From Colwellia sp. MB3u-41 (lineage in GTDB: Bacteria > Pseudomonadota > Gammaproteobacteria > Enterobacterales > Alteromonadaceae), in NCBI RefSeq assembly GCF_014076845.1, contig NZ_JACGUT010000084.1, positions 1 through 64,000 on the forward strand: a DNA stretch of 64,000 nt, written 5' to 3'. Numbering within the stretch: the first letter of the stretch is position 1; the number at the start of each line of letters is the position of its first letter. The notes below the pieces were generated by a model. The model had not been told where the DNA came from. It did not search any database and saw nothing but the letters and a program-made list of their open reading frames with translations. Shown piece after piece: positions 29,302 to 39,851 of the stretch. The position numbers were made by a program, and so were the translations under genes.

Positions 29302-29418
29302 TGCGTTTTTTATATAAAAATCGTACCTCTTTACGTTAGTTTCAGATAGATTAATAAGATGATTATTATGAATAATTCTCTTTATCTCGTCGAAAGGTCA
29401 TAGACCAAGGAAAGCGTA

Positions 29419-32313
29419 ATGAAAATAAGAAAAATAACTGATTTTATTAAAAGCAACAAAACAGTCGCTATCACCCTTACCGCTACTCTTGTATTGAGTG
29501 CCTGTGGTTTGGCTGATTCAGCAAAAAATAATACCAGTAATACGGCTAGCATTGAAAAATCTACTGGGAGTGATTTAAACCTAGCCTATGAGTCTTTTAC
29601 CCTAAAAAATGGCTTGAAAGTCATTTTACATCAAGATAAGTCAGATCCTATTGTCGCAATATCAACGATTGTGCATGTTGGCTCTAACCGTGAAAAGCCA
29701 GGAAGAACTGGTTTTGCTCACTTTTTTGAACACATGTCGTTCAATGACTCGGAGAATGTACCAAAAGGTTCAAATCGTAAGCTCATTCCTGAGCTTGGAG
29801 GAAGTCGAAATGGTGGCACATGGAGCGATGGTACTATTTACTATGAAGTGGTGCCAAAAGACGCGTTTGACAAATTGTTGTGGATTGACTCTGACCGTTT
29901 AGGTTTTATGATCAATACGGTTGACCAAGGTACGTTAGAGCGTGAAAAACAGGTCGTTAAAAATGAGAAACGTCAACGTGTAGATAATCGACCATACGGG
30001 CATACCGGTCATGTCATCAAAAAAGCATTATACCCAGAAGGACATCCTTATAACTGGACAGTTATTGGTGATTTAGCCGATTTACAAGCGGCAACCTTAG
30101 ACGATGTTCGTGAGTTTTATTCAACATTTTATGTGCCTTCAAATGCAACCATGGTTATTGCTGGTGATTTTGAACTTGAAGAAACGAAAGAGAAAGTAAA
30201 ACGTTGGTTTGGTGAAATTAAAGCCGGTAAAGCAATGGCTGCAATGTCTCCACAACCGGTGACATTAAAAGAAACTAAAAAACTTTATCATTTAGACAAT
30301 TTTGCAAAACTTCCTGAGATACGTGTAACATTTCCAACCGTCGAGCAATACCATAAAGACTCTTACGCGTTAGACGCACTTGCTGAAATATTATCGTCAG
30401 GTAAACAAGCACCGCTATATAAAACGATTGTTGAAGATAAAAAACTGGCACCGGGTGTTTACGCATGGAATAGTTCAGAAGAAATTGCCGGTACTTTTAC
30501 CCTTTTGGTACGTGGTAATGTTGGTACTCAGTTAGATGTTATTTACCAAGCGATAGAAGAATCCTTGACCGCTTTTGAAAAAAATGGCTTTACATTACAG
30601 CAACTCATTAAGATTAAAGCAGAGCAAGAAACATCGTTTTATTATGAAATTGAAAGCATCTTAGATAAAGCGCAAAAACTGGGTCAATATAATGAATATG
30701 CCGGTTCACCTGAATTTATAAAAGCAGATATTGCTAACATTACCGCGGTAAGTATCGCTGATGTTAAACGTGTTTTTCAAACGTACATTAAAAATAAAAA
30801 CAGTATTATCACCAGTTTTGTACCGAAAGACCAAATTGATCTTATTGTGTCTGGCTCTAAAAAAGCTGATGTGGTTGAAGAAAAAATCGAACAAGGAAAA
30901 GAAGAAAAGTTCGCTGAAAATGATGCGATAACGTTTGAAGTAACCCCAACAGTTCATGACAGAAGTGAGCCGGCATTAACCGCATTACCTACACTAAATG
31001 TGCCAGATGTGTGGCAAAACGTTCAAAGTAACGGACTAAAAGTCTATGGTATCGAACAAAATGAACTACCCATTGTTAACTTCAGCCTAACGATTCAAGG
31101 AGGACAGCAATTAGACCTCGATAATAAGCGAGGTACCGCAGGGTTAATGGCACAATTAATGAACGAAGGAACACTCACTAAAACACCGCAAGAGTTAGAA
31201 GAAGCGATTGGTTTATTAGGGGCTAATTTACGTATATCGAGTAATAGGGAATTTGTTACTATTTCAGGTCGCTCATTAGCTAAGAATTTTGATGCGACAG
31301 TCGATTTGCTTAGTGAAATGTTGCTAACACCAAGGTGGCAAGAAAGCGAGTTTTCTCGTTTGAAAAGCACACGTTTAACACGTATTAAACAAGCTAAAGG
31401 TAATGCGAACACTATTGCAAATAATGTCTTTAATAAACTGCTTTACTCAGAAAAACATGTCGCTGGAAACCCTATAGGAGGTACTGAGCATACGGTTGGG
31501 AATATAACGCTTAACGATACAAAACAATATTACCAACATAACATCTCACCAAAAATGGCGAGCTTTCATGTCGTTGGTGCGGTTAACGAAAGCCAAGTCA
31601 ATAAAGCGTTAACCTCACTGAATAACTGGCAAGGGGATAAGGTTAAATTGCCTAAGCAACCGACGATTACAGAGCGTGACAAACCCCAGTTTTACTTTAT
31701 CGATGTTGCTGATGCTAAACAATCAGTCATTATGGTTGGTAAGCCCGTTGTCTCTGGTCAAAATGCAGACTTCTATCCTATTCAAGTGGCTAATAATCGT
31801 TTAGGTGGTGGTATGAGTGGTCGATTGGCGCAGACGTTACGTATTCAGAAAGGCTACACGTACGGAGCATATTCTTCTATTCGAGGGGCGAGTTATCAGT
31901 CACCTTTTATAGCGTCATCGCAAGTGCGAACTAATGTGACTTTAGAATCTCTGGAAATATTTAAATCGCTGATTAGTGAATATAAAAATAGTTTTACAGA
32001 AGAAGATCTCGCGGTAACACAGAATATGATTATTAAAGGTAATTCACGTAAGTTTGAAACACTCGATCAGTTACTGGGTATGTTAACTACTATGAGTCAA
32101 TTTGATTTAGCTGCTAACTATATTGACCAGCAGCAAAATTATGTGACGGGCTTGAAATTAGACAACATCCATAAAAATATTGATCAATACTTTGACGAGC
32201 AGTCAATGATTTATTTAGTCGTTGGCGATGCGAAAACTCAATTAGCTCGTATGAAAGACTTTGGTTATGGCGAACCCATCGTGTTAAATACTGATGGTGA
32301 ACAAATGCATTAA
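29419..32313 (+). CDS. M16 family zinc metallopeptidase, lipoprotein
   Basis: A 964-residue pitrilysin-type peptidase. A lipoprotein signal is visible (LVLSACGLAD). The inverted zinc motif HFFEH lies in RTGFAHFFEHMSFND, and the third ligand is probably a Glu in the REKQVVKNEKRQRVDN stretch. The second half is a non-catalytic M16 repeat (LNVPDVWQNVQSNGLKVYGI onward, with RLGGGMSGRLAQTLR and KGYTYGAYS). Family members degrade peptides in the periplasm. AAGGAAAG precedes the ATG. Confidence 0.93.
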   Translation: MKIRKITDFIKSNKTVAITLTATLVLSACGLADSAKNNTSNTASIEKSTGSDLNLAYESFTLKNGLKVILHQDKSDPIVAISTIVHVGSNREKPGRTGFAHFFEHMSFNDSENVPKGSNRKLIPELGGSRNGGTWSDGTIYYEVVPKDAFDKLLWIDSDRLGFMINTVDQGTLEREKQVVKNEKRQRVDNRPYGHTGHVIKKALYPEGHPYNWTVIGDLADLQAATLDDVREFYSTFYVPSNATMVIAGDFELEETKEKVKRWFGEIKAGKAMAAMSPQPVTLKETKKLYHLDNFAKLPEIRVTFPTVEQYHKDSYALDALAEILSSGKQAPLYKTIVEDKKLAPGVYAWNSSEEIAGTFTLLVRGNVGTQLDVIYQAIEESLTAFEKNGFTLQQLIKIKAEQETSFYYEIESILDKAQKLGQYNEYAGSPEFIKADIANITAVSIADVKRVFQTYIKNKNSIITSFVPKDQIDLIVSGSKKADVVEEKIEQGKEEKFAENDAITFEVTPTVHDRSEPALTALPTLNVPDVWQNVQSNGLKVYGIEQNELPIVNFSLTIQGGQQLDLDNKRGTAGLMAQLMNEGTLTKTPQELEEAIGLLGANLRISSNREFVTISGRSLAKNFDATVDLLSEMLLTPRWQESEFSRLKSTRLTRIKQAKGNANTIANNVFNKLLYSEKHVAGNPIGGTEHTVGNITLNDTKQYYQHNISPKMASFHVVGAVNESQVNKALTSLNNWQGDKVKLPKQPTITERDKPQFYFIDVADAKQSVIMVGKPVVSGQNADFYPIQVANNRLGGGMSGRLAQTLRIQKGYTYGAYSSIRGASYQSPFIASSQVRTNVTLESLEIFKSLISEYKNSFTEEDLAVTQNMIIKGNSRKFETLDQLLGMLTTMSQFDLAANYIDQQQNYVTGLKLDNIHKNIDQYFDEQSMIYLVVGDAKTQLARMKDFGYGEPIVLNTDGEQMH

Positions 32314-32470
32314 TAGCGAGTTAGACATAGTAAGATTTAGATGGGCAGATAACGCATTATTTGCCCAATTAATAATTTTTAATAACCCCTTATTTCAACA
32401 TTCAACATTCAACTTTAAATATTCCTAACCTTATCGGCATTATCAATGTTTTTATGGAAGGAATTTCTGC

Positions 32471-33790
32471 TTAGAACCGTCCGAATGCCAACCTAAAACA
32501 GGCGCCACAATTTTGCTTATCAATATAATTTAAATCGCCGCCATGCTGAACCATTATTTGCCGAGATAAACTCAAGCCTATGCCTGACCCTTTATTTTTT
32601 GTGGTAAAAAACGGCACAAAAATTTGCTCCTTGACGTGGTCTACAATACCCGGACCGGAGTCTTCTATATCTAATAATAATTCTTGGCGGGTACTATTAT
32701 CGGTTTGATAAAGCGTTAAAGAAATCTCTTTGTGCGCAGACTTTGATAGTGCATCAATAGCATTCTTGATAATATTTATGAGTGCTTGCTCTAGTTGAGC
32801 GCTATCTGCCATTAGCAAAGCACTTGACTGAATTGACAAGTTCAGCTTGATATTTTGTTTTTGCATTTCTCCCTTAAATAAACTTAATACGCTTGCCACT
32901 AATTCGGCTAAATTAAGCTCAGCTAAGATTGGTTTTGGTAAAGAAGCCATTTTATGAAAACTTTTGATAAAAGCACTCAGGTGCGAAGTTCTGTTGGCCA
33001 GCGTGGTCAATGCTTCGGTGAGGTCTTCTTTGTCTTCGCTGTCGATGAATACAAGTTCATCAGGCAATAAATCAACAGCGGTTTGGGCTAATGACGCGAG
33101 TGGCGTAATTGAATTGGCGACTTCATGTGTTAACACTCTGGTTAACTGTTTATAAGCTTGTTGTTCTTTGGCAATTAACGCCTGATAGATAGATTGAATA
33201 CTGACAACTTTTAATGATTTTCCTTGAATTTCACAGCAACTAATATGAACAGAAAGAGTGTCTGAGTGCTCACCATGTTGCCACGAAAGTGTAACTCGCG
33301 CACTGGTATGCGTTTGGCTAATTAACTCTCCCAACTTGGCCAATGGGCGAATACTCTTAGTTAAGTGGCCAAGTAATCGTTCACTGGCGGGATTCTTATG
33401 CAAGATATTGTCATTGTCATCAACCACTAAAATAGAGATGTCGAGATGAATTAACAGAGCTTGTAAATATTGCGCCTGAACTTCAGCTTCAAGGCGGCTA
33501 TGTTGTATTTGATCCCGCAGTTGAGTGAGTTTTTCGGATAAGGGGTCTGATTGCGTTAACCCTAAGCTCGGATCATTATTTGCCAGCGCGTTAATCACTT
33601 TTATTATTTGATTTTTGCTCTGTTGATGAAAAACCAATACTTTTATCGCGGCAAATAAAGTGGTTATCAGTAAAATGACCACCACAGCAGACAGTCCATA
33701 TTGTTGATACATAAATTGACTACTGAGCAGCAATAGCGAAAATATGACCAACCAGCTAACTTGTTTTAATCGTTCGTTATTAAAGCTCAT
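32471..33790 (-). CDS. Sensor histidine kinase, NtrY-like
   Basis: A 439-residue inner-membrane kinase. Two hydrophobic segments occupy residues 12-50. A PAS-like region follows (ILVVDDNDNILHKNPASERLLG). The H-box has His222 in RVLTHEVANSITP. The ATP-binding domain shows the N-box ALINIIKNAIDAL and G-boxes DSGPGI and GSGIGLSLSRQI. The ATG overlaps the end of the response-regulator gene by 11 bases, so the two are coupled. The input signal is unknown. Confidence 0.93.
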   Translation of the reverse strand: MSFNNERLKQVSWLVIFSLLLLSSQFMYQQYGLSAVVVILLITTLFAAIKVLVFHQQSKNQIIKVINALANNDPSLGLTQSDPLSEKLTQLRDQIQHSRLEAEVQAQYLQALLIHLDISILVVDDNDNILHKNPASERLLGHLTKSIRPLAKLGELISQTHTSARVTLSWQHGEHSDTLSVHISCCEIQGKSLKVVSIQSIYQALIAKEQQAYKQLTRVLTHEVANSITPLASLAQTAVDLLPDELVFIDSEDKEDLTEALTTLANRTSHLSAFIKSFHKMASLPKPILAELNLAELVASVLSLFKGEMQKQNIKLNLSIQSSALLMADSAQLEQALINIIKNAIDALSKSAHKEISLTLYQTDNSTRQELLLDIEDSGPGIVDHVKEQIFVPFFTTKNKGSGIGLSLSRQIMVQHGGDLNYIDKQNCGACFRLAFGRF

Positions 33791-35150
33791 ACTTGTCTAA
33801 CCTACGATATAGCGCACCACGCGTTAGCCCTAACGCTTTCGCCGCCTGGCTAACATTGCCTTTAAAATGACTTAAAGCATTGGCAATGGTGAGTTGTTCT
33901 ACTTGCTCTAAATTGAATATTTCTGGCTTATCATTAGCTATTTTTGGAGTTTGCTTGGTGTTAATAATAGAGCTGATATCAAGACTTTTACCATCCGTTA
34001 AAATGACCGCCCGTTCAATGGCATGACATAATTCCCTGACATTACCTGGCCAAGAATAACGACTCAGTCTTTGAATGTCGGAGGCGTTAATCACTAACGC
34101 TCGGTTGTATTTATGGCAAAAATGCTTGAGGTAATAACTAATTAACAAGGGAATGTCTTCTTTACGTTCGCGCAATGGCGGCAAACGTATCTCAATGGTA
34201 TTGACTCGGTAAAGTAAGTCTTGTCTAAAGCGGCCGTTATCGACAGCCTCTAAAAGATTATCGTTGGTGGCACTGATTAACCTAATATCAATAGCAATGG
34301 ATTTAACGCCACCAACCGGGGTTATTTCTCTGTTTTGTAGCGTGGTTAATAATTTTGCTTGTTGATTTAACGGTAAATTAGCGAGTTCATCAAGAAATAT
34401 ACTGCCGCCTCGGGCGAGTTCAAAGCGACCAATGCGATCAGACTTTGCATCAGTGAACGCGCCTTTTTTATGACCAAAAAGCTCACTTTCAAATAATGTC
34501 TCGGTAATTGCGCCCATATCAACATTAATAAAGGTTTTATTGGCTCGCAAACTCGCCTGATGAACAGCTCTAGCGACTAATTCTTTACCGGTACCACTCT
34601 CACCAGTGATGAGAATATTTGCATCAGTTTTAGCGGCTTTGTCGATGGTACTAAAGACTTGTTGCATTATTGCGCTTTGGCCGATAAAAGGCTGGCTTTC
34701 GCCGTTCATTACCTGACTTAACCCTTGTGTTTGTCTGGTTAGCTGATCAACTTTTTTCTTTGTTTGTGAATGTTGAAATGCCGAAGCCATAGCGGCAAGT
34801 AGCTGATCATTTTGCCAAGGTTTAGTAATAAAATCGGAAGCGCCTGCTTTAATAGCATCAACAGCAAGCTTGATATCACCATAGGCGGTCATCATGATCA
34901 CCACAATACTTGGATTGATCAATAATATGGTTTTTAACCAGTGAAAGCCTTCCTGACCACTCAACGCATCTTGGGTAAAATTCATATCGAGGACAATGAC
35001 ATCAAAATCAAATTGGCCAAGGAGTTCCTCAATTTGGTGCGGATCATCAGCTGTTTTTACTAGGCTATAGTGCTTTTTAAGTAATAAGCGAGCGGAGGTT
35101 AAAATGTCGAGATTATCATCTACAACTAAAACACGTCCAGACTGTTTCAT
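33780..35150 (-). CDS. NtrC-type sigma-54 response regulator
   Basis: A 456-residue enhancer-binding protein. The receiver domain has Asp55 in VIVLDMNF and acidic residues in VVDDN. The AAA+ domain shows Walker A GESGTGKE, the sigma-54 loop as GAFTDA (the usual GAFTGA varies by one residue), and Walker B IFLDELANL. The Fis-type HTH is VSQAAKALGLTRGALYRRL. Partner of the kinase downstream. The intergenic region to the divergent ABC operon holds a sigma-54 promoter and a palindrome, so that operon is its likely target. Confidence 0.94.
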   Translation of the reverse strand: MKQSGRVLVVDDNLDILTSARLLLKKHYSLVKTADDPHQIEELLGQFDFDVIVLDMNFTQDALSGQEGFHWLKTILLINPSIVVIMMTAYGDIKLAVDAIKAGASDFITKPWQNDQLLAAMASAFQHSQTKKKVDQLTRQTQGLSQVMNGESQPFIGQSAIMQQVFSTIDKAAKTDANILITGESGTGKELVARAVHQASLRANKTFINVDMGAITETLFESELFGHKKGAFTDAKSDRIGRFELARGGSIFLDELANLPLNQQAKLLTTLQNREITPVGGVKSIAIDIRLISATNDNLLEAVDNGRFRQDLLYRVNTIEIRLPPLRERKEDIPLLISYYLKHFCHKYNRALVINASDIQRLSRYSWPGNVRELCHAIERAVILTDGKSLDISSIINTKQTPKIANDKPEIFNLEQVEQLTIANALSHFKGNVSQAAKALGLTRGALYRRLDKYEL

Positions 35151-35245
35151 GAGGTTTCATTCCGTTAAATAGGCGTTTGTTTAAAAAACTAACGTGGTTA
35201 GGCTGCAATTACCCTACCTGACTCCCCTAATAATGAAAAGTAAAA

Positions 35246-35263
35246 CTGTCCATAAATGGACAG
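35246..35263. promoter_or_regulatory. Candidate enhancer (UAS) for the NtrC-type regulator
   Basis: CTGTCCATAAATGGACAG is a perfect palindrome with 8-bp arms and a 2-base spacer. It lies 83 bases upstream of the sigma-54 promoter and 96 bases from the regulator's own start. This is the expected position and form for an enhancer-binding protein site. Confidence 0.7.
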
Positions 35264-35345
35264 CTAGTTGTTCTACTCGTGGACGCTTATTAACGATCTT
35301 ATATGATTTATTTAGTAAGTAGTTGATATTTATATTTATTAATTG

Positions 35346-35361
35346 TGGCACGAGACTTGTA
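35346..35361 (+). promoter_or_regulatory. Sigma-54 (-24/-12) promoter of the ABC export operon
   Basis: TGGCACGAGACTTGTA matches the TGGCACG-N4-TTGC(A/T) consensus except for T in place of the C of the -12 GC. It lies about 105 bases upstream of the membrane fusion protein start, on the same strand. The palindrome at 35246-35263 is its likely enhancer. Confidence 0.75.
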
Positions 35362-35465
35362 GTCATAGTGTTACTTTCGTGAATGATATATACCCAAACC
35401 AGCATCTTCAAATAGTTTAGGTATAAACATTCACCGTGAAATATTTATGATAATAGGATGGCAAC

Positions 35466-36734
35466 ATGGACCAACAGATTCAACAGCTCAAATATAACAA
35501 GTTTGCCAAAATTAGCGTGATGTTGCTTATTGCTTCGATACTTGTAGTTTTCACTTGGATAATAAACGCAAAAAGTGTCGATGGTAAGGTTCAGCATGTC
35601 TCGGTAAATACACTAACTTCAGCAAAAGTCTTTTCGGGTGATTTCGCCGACAAACTCAGGTTAAGAGGCAGTATTAGTCCCCAATCAACCATTTACCTTG
35701 ATGCTATAGCGGGTGGCCGCATTGAAGAAAAATTGGTTGAGCAAGGACAGTATGTTGTTAAAGGCCAGGCCTTAGTGCGTTTGTCGAATGTTTCACTGCA
35801 GTTAGATGTAATGAGCCGAGAAGCACAAGTTACCGAGCAGTTAAATTTTTTACGTAATACCCAAATGGCCATGACAACTAATCGACTTAATTTACGTCGA
35901 GACTTACTTGAAATTGAGCTGAAAATATCACATCTTAACCGTAAAATTAAACAGTTCGAACCCTTGGTCGAGCAGGGCGTTTTGGCTAAAGATAAACTTG
36001 AAAGTCTTGAGTTAGATTTACTTTACTACCAACAACGCCAAAGGTTAACGAGTCAACGACAGCAACAAGAAGAAGAAATACGTCAAGTGCAAGTTGAACA
36101 GCTTGAAGAAAGTGCAAAAATGCTTCAAAAAAATCTGATCTTTGCTCGTAGAAACTTAGATAACTTACTGATAAAAGCTCCGGTGTCAGGATATTTAAGT
36201 GAATTGAATGTTGAGTTGGGCGAGTCTAAAAGCCGAGGGGCTCGATTGGGACAAATTGATATTCCAAAGCAATTTAAACTGAGGGTAAATGTTGATGAAT
36301 ATTACTTGAACCAAATTACCTTAGCGATGAATGCGCAGTTATTCATAAATGGTGAAAGCCATAATATAAAAGTGACAAAAATAGATAGCCGTGTGAAACA
36401 AGCACAATTTAGAATTGAGTTTAACTTACCCGCTAATATCGAGCATATTAAGCGCGGCCAAGGCCTTGAGCTTGATCTAATGCTGAGCAAGGACATAAAA
36501 AACTCTTTATTAGTTAAACGTGGTGCTTTTGTTAACAGTACCGGTGGCAACTGGGCCTTTGTGCTAAGTGACGATGGCAGCACAGCACAGCGGCGTTTAA
36601 TTAAATTAGGTAAAAAAAATCTACATTATTTTCAAATTCTTGAAGGGTTAGTTGCTGGTGAAAGAGTGATCACGTCAAATTATAACGCTTTTAATCAAGC
36701 CGATACTATTAAAATTACAGGACAGAAATCATGA
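35466..36734 (+). CDS. HlyD/MacA-type membrane fusion protein
   Basis: A 422-residue periplasmic adaptor anchored by one N-terminal membrane segment (ISVMLLIASILVVFTWII). It shows a split biotinyl-lipoyl domain (GGRIEEKLVEQGQYVVKGQALV and APVSGYLSELNVELGE), a long coiled-coil hairpin between them, and a C-terminal beta-barrel. AGGATGG precedes the ATG. First gene of a sigma-54-promoted operon; the ATPase gene overlaps its end by four bases (ATGA). It bridges the inner-membrane transporter to an outer-membrane channel that is not encoded here. Confidence 0.9.
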   Translation: MDQQIQQLKYNKFAKISVMLLIASILVVFTWIINAKSVDGKVQHVSVNTLTSAKVFSGDFADKLRLRGSISPQSTIYLDAIAGGRIEEKLVEQGQYVVKGQALVRLSNVSLQLDVMSREAQVTEQLNFLRNTQMAMTTNRLNLRRDLLEIELKISHLNRKIKQFEPLVEQGVLAKDKLESLELDLLYYQQRQRLTSQRQQQEEEIRQVQVEQLEESAKMLQKNLIFARRNLDNLLIKAPVSGYLSELNVELGESKSRGARLGQIDIPKQFKLRVNVDEYYLNQITLAMNAQLFINGESHNIKVTKIDSRVKQAQFRIEFNLPANIEHIKRGQGLELDLMLSKDIKNSLLVKRGAFVNSTGGNWAFVLSDDGSTAQRRLIKLGKKNLHYFQILEGLVAGERVITSNYNAFNQADTIKITGQKS

Positions 36735-37432
36735 TAAAATTGATTAACGCATCACAAGTTTTTCGTACACAAGACATTGAAACAACAGCTCTTAATAAAA
36801 TTAATTTAACCGTAGAACAAGGGGACTTTTTAGCTATTATGGGTCCTTCTGGTTGTGGGAAATCAACTTTGCTCTCAATGTTAGGTATGTTGGACTCGCC
36901 AAACAGTGGTGATTATTACTTTGCTGAGCAAAATATTGCTAAATATGGTGAACGTAAACTCTCTAAGTTAAGAAGTTCATCAATTGGTTTTGTTTTCCAA
37001 AGTTTTAATTTAATTGACAGTTTAACCGTTTTTGAAAACGTCGAATTACCCTTGCAATATTTGAAAATATCTAAAGCTGAGCGTAAAAAACGTGTCAGCG
37101 ACATTTTGAAAAAAGTGGCTATTGAACATCGTGCAGATCATTTGCCCCAACAGCTCTCTGGCGGACAACAGCAAAGAGTTGCGGTTGCTAGAGCCTTAGT
37201 TATCAAGCCAAAAATAATTCTAGCCGATGAACCGACCGGTAATCTTGACTCAAAAAATGGCGAGGAAGTTATGGCGATGCTGAGAGAGTTAAACGCTGAT
37301 GGCACTACCGTTATTATGGTTACTCACTCTGAGCATGATGCTAAATATGCCAGTCGAGTAATCCGCCTTTTTGATGGTCAAATTATCGTTGATCAAGCCA
37401 GTGATACCGCGCGTGAGGTCCAATATGCTTAA
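36731..37432 (+). CDS. ABC transporter ATP-binding protein (MacB/LolD type)
   Basis: A 233-residue ATPase with Walker [11 protein letters not shown]-loop FVFQSFN, signature [15 protein letters not shown], Walker [14 protein letters not shown] and H-loop MVTHSEHD. It overlaps the adaptor gene by four bases and the permease gene by eight, so translation is coupled. It energises the FtsX-type permease. Substrate is unknown: export of peptides, lipids or lipoproteins are the usual options for this class. Confidence 0.95.
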   Translation: MIKLINASQVFRTQDIETTALNKINLTVEQGDFLAIMGPSGCGKSTLLSMLGMLDSPNSGDYYFAEQNIAKYGERKLSKLRSSSIGFVFQSFNLIDSLTVFENVELPLQYLKISKAERKKRVSDILKKVAIEHRADHLPQQLSGGQQQRVAVARALVIKPKIILADEPTGNLDSKNGEEVMAMLRELNADGTTVIMVTHSEHDAKYASRVIRLFDGQIIVDQASDTAREVQYA

Positions 37433-39851
37433 ACATTTATTCAGTAGTTCTCTTTTTAGCAATTATATTGTTAGTGCCTTTCGATCGTTAGTACGTCATA
37501 AGATGAACCTTGTTTTAACGGTTATTGGTTTATCTATTGGCTTAGCTGCGGCATTGATGATCACGCTTTTTACCCTAAATGAAAATTCTTACGACAATTT
37601 TCAACCTGACGCTAGTCGGACTTATCGTGTGGTTATGCATCAAAAACTCAGTGGCAATGAATATCCGATGACATCACCTCATGGCTATCAATTTTTAACC
37701 AAAGTGTCTGGTGTTGAAGACGTTTTAAACTTGATTAACGGTAAATTTTTATGGACAGGAAAAGTGAGCATAGGTGCTGACAATTTCAAGTTAGAAAAAA
37801 TTATTGCTGCCCCGGAAAACTTAACAGATTTCATTGCTATCGATGTATTGCAAGGCGATTTGGCAACGGTTTTAAGTCAGCCCAATAAGATTGCCTTATC
37901 GTCTTCTGAAGCGCTGCGTTTATTTGGTAGTGAAAATGCCGTCGGTAAAACATTTTTGTTGCTTGAAAACAACCAGACTATGGAAGTGAGCGCGGTATTT
38001 GCAGATTTTAATGATAATAGTCATTATGCAATGAGTTCAATTGTTTCAGCAAAAGCCTTTATGCATATTAGAGGTAAAATATCATACACATACTTGAAGT
38101 TGTCACCGGATGCTGATGTTGACAATATAGCCACGCAGACCACTGAAATATTCAATCGCATTTGGCAAGATGAAAGTAATGAACTTCGCTTTGATTTACA
38201 ACCGCTGCTAGATATTCATCTTGCTCCTAACTTTACGGTTGATATGAAAATAGGGGGGTCAGAAAAAACGGTGTTGATCAGTATCGCGTTGAGCCTTTTA
38301 TTATTACTGATCTCAAGCTTTAACTATATTAACATGAGTATTGCTCAGGCTGGTGTTAGGGCAAAAGAAGTCGGGGTTCGTAAAGTCCTTGGCGCCAGTA
38401 AGTTGCAACTTATTGTGCAGTTTTTAACTGAGTCTGTTGCTATTGCACTTATTTCAGCTTTATTCGCTTGTGGGCTAGTTGAATTGTTATTGCCCGCTTT
38501 CAACCAGTTGGTCGGCCGCGAACTTGTGATTGGAAATTGGTCACAATATCTGTTTGAAATTATTGTTACTACGGTGGCTATTGGGATCGCTTCAGGCTTA
38601 TATCCCGCGGTATTTATTTCTTCTTTTAGTCTTCATCGAGTGCTCAGTGGTGATTTTGGACGAGGAAAAACCGCTATATTAGTGAGAAAGTCATTAATGA
38701 TTTTACAAGCTGCGTTATCGGTGAGTTTGATCATTGCCGCGGCTAGTCTATATTTTCAATTACATCACTTACAAAATCTAGAAGTGAATTATGAGAAAAA
38801 CCAACGTCTTCGAGTTCTTGATGTGCCTGCTGATTTGCTTTTTCCAAAAAAAAATCAGTCATTTTATCAAGCGTTATCTACTATTGACGGTGTTATTTCT
38901 TCGACACCTATTGATTTTGATTTAACAAAGTCGACCAATGCCGGTGCATTTGTATCATCAATACCAGGTGTAAATGACTTTAGCCAAGGTATGGGCTTGG
39001 GTGGAGTGGGTTTTAATGTCGTACAGGCTTTAGGTCTACAACTGATTGCGGGTCGTGACTTCTCAGCTCAATATCAATCAGACTGGTTTAATGAACAACA
39101 AAAAACCGTTGCCATTATTATTCCAGAATCAGTGTTAATGGCGGCAGGGTATAAAACTGCTGAACAAGCTATTGGTCAAATCTGGCACTTTGGTGCAGGT
39201 GGACATCAAAATCTTCAAGGAAAAATCGTGGGTGTTGTCAAAGATGTCAAGATTGGCTCAGCTCGAAATATCGCTTATCCGGTATTATTTGTTTGTGGTT
39301 TAACTATCCCGAGCACCGGTTCAGTCGTTATTGAAGTGAACGACCAGCATTCGTATAAAATTCAAAAAGATATTATTAATCTCGTTGAGCAACGTTTAAA
39401 GTTAAATGCGGTAGAAATTGAGTTAGTGGAGCATAATTATCAACAGCTTTATCAAACTGATAATCAGTTGGTCGATATGGTGGCAATATTTTCTGCCTTG
39501 GCTGTGTTTCTAACCTGTGTTGGTATGTTTGGTTTAGCATCATTTAGTGCCCAACAGCGCGGTCAAGAAATTGCTATTCGTAAAGTCTTAGGAGCATCGA
39601 GACTTTCTTTAATGACATTATTAACCGGAGAATCTATTGTGCTGATTGGTTTGAGTTTATTGATTGCTTTTCCAGTGTCTTATTACTTTATAAATAACTG
39701 GTTGAATAATTTTAATGAGCGGATAAATCAGAGTTTTATTATTTACATTGCAGCAGCGATAGTTGTAGGTCTAGTTACTTGGTTTACTGTGGCTGCGATA
39801 GCATTAAGAACCGCCAGTGTGAAACCCTCATCGAGTTTGCGATATGAGTAA
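37425..39851 (+). CDS. FtsX-domain ABC transporter permease (MacB-like, duplicated)
   Basis: An 808-residue inner-membrane permease. Two MacB periplasmic-core plus FtsX units are arranged in tandem. The first membrane cluster follows KTVLISIALSLLLLLISSF and carries GVRAKEVGVRKVLGASK; the second carries QRGQEIAIRKVLGASRLS. The ATG at 37425 is preceded by GAGG and overlaps the ATPase gene stop; an upstream in-frame start is less likely. Third and last gene of the operon. Substrate is not predictable. Confidence 0.93.
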   Translation: MLKHLFSSSLFSNYIVSAFRSLVRHKMNLVLTVIGLSIGLAAALMITLFTLNENSYDNFQPDASRTYRVVMHQKLSGNEYPMTSPHGYQFLTKVSGVEDVLNLINGKFLWTGKVSIGADNFKLEKIIAAPENLTDFIAIDVLQGDLATVLSQPNKIALSSSEALRLFGSENAVGKTFLLLENNQTMEVSAVFADFNDNSHYAMSSIVSAKAFMHIRGKISYTYLKLSPDADVDNIATQTTEIFNRIWQDESNELRFDLQPLLDIHLAPNFTVDMKIGGSEKTVLISIALSLLLLLISSFNYINMSIAQAGVRAKEVGVRKVLGASKLQLIVQFLTESVAIALISALFACGLVELLLPAFNQLVGRELVIGNWSQYLFEIIVTTVAIGIASGLYPAVFISSFSLHRVLSGDFGRGKTAILVRKSLMILQAALSVSLIIAAASLYFQLHHLQNLEVNYEKNQRLRVLDVPADLLFPKKNQSFYQALSTIDGVISSTPIDFDLTKSTNAGAFVSSIPGVNDFSQGMGLGGVGFNVVQALGLQLIAGRDFSAQYQSDWFNEQQKTVAIIIPESVLMAAGYKTAEQAIGQIWHFGAGGHQNLQGKIVGVVKDVKIGSARNIAYPVLFVCGLTIPSTGSVVIEVNDQHSYKIQKDIINLVEQRLKLNAVEIELVEHNYQQLYQTDNQLVDMVAIFSALAVFLTCVGMFGLASFSAQQRGQEIAIRKVLGASRLSLMTLLTGESIVLIGLSLLIAFPVSYYFINNWLNNFNERINQSFIIYIAAAIVVGLVTWFTVAAIALRTASVKPSSSLRYE

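Noticed and set aside
31095-31412. 105-codon frame opposite the M16 peptidase
   Set aside because: Antisense shadow inside a conserved gene.
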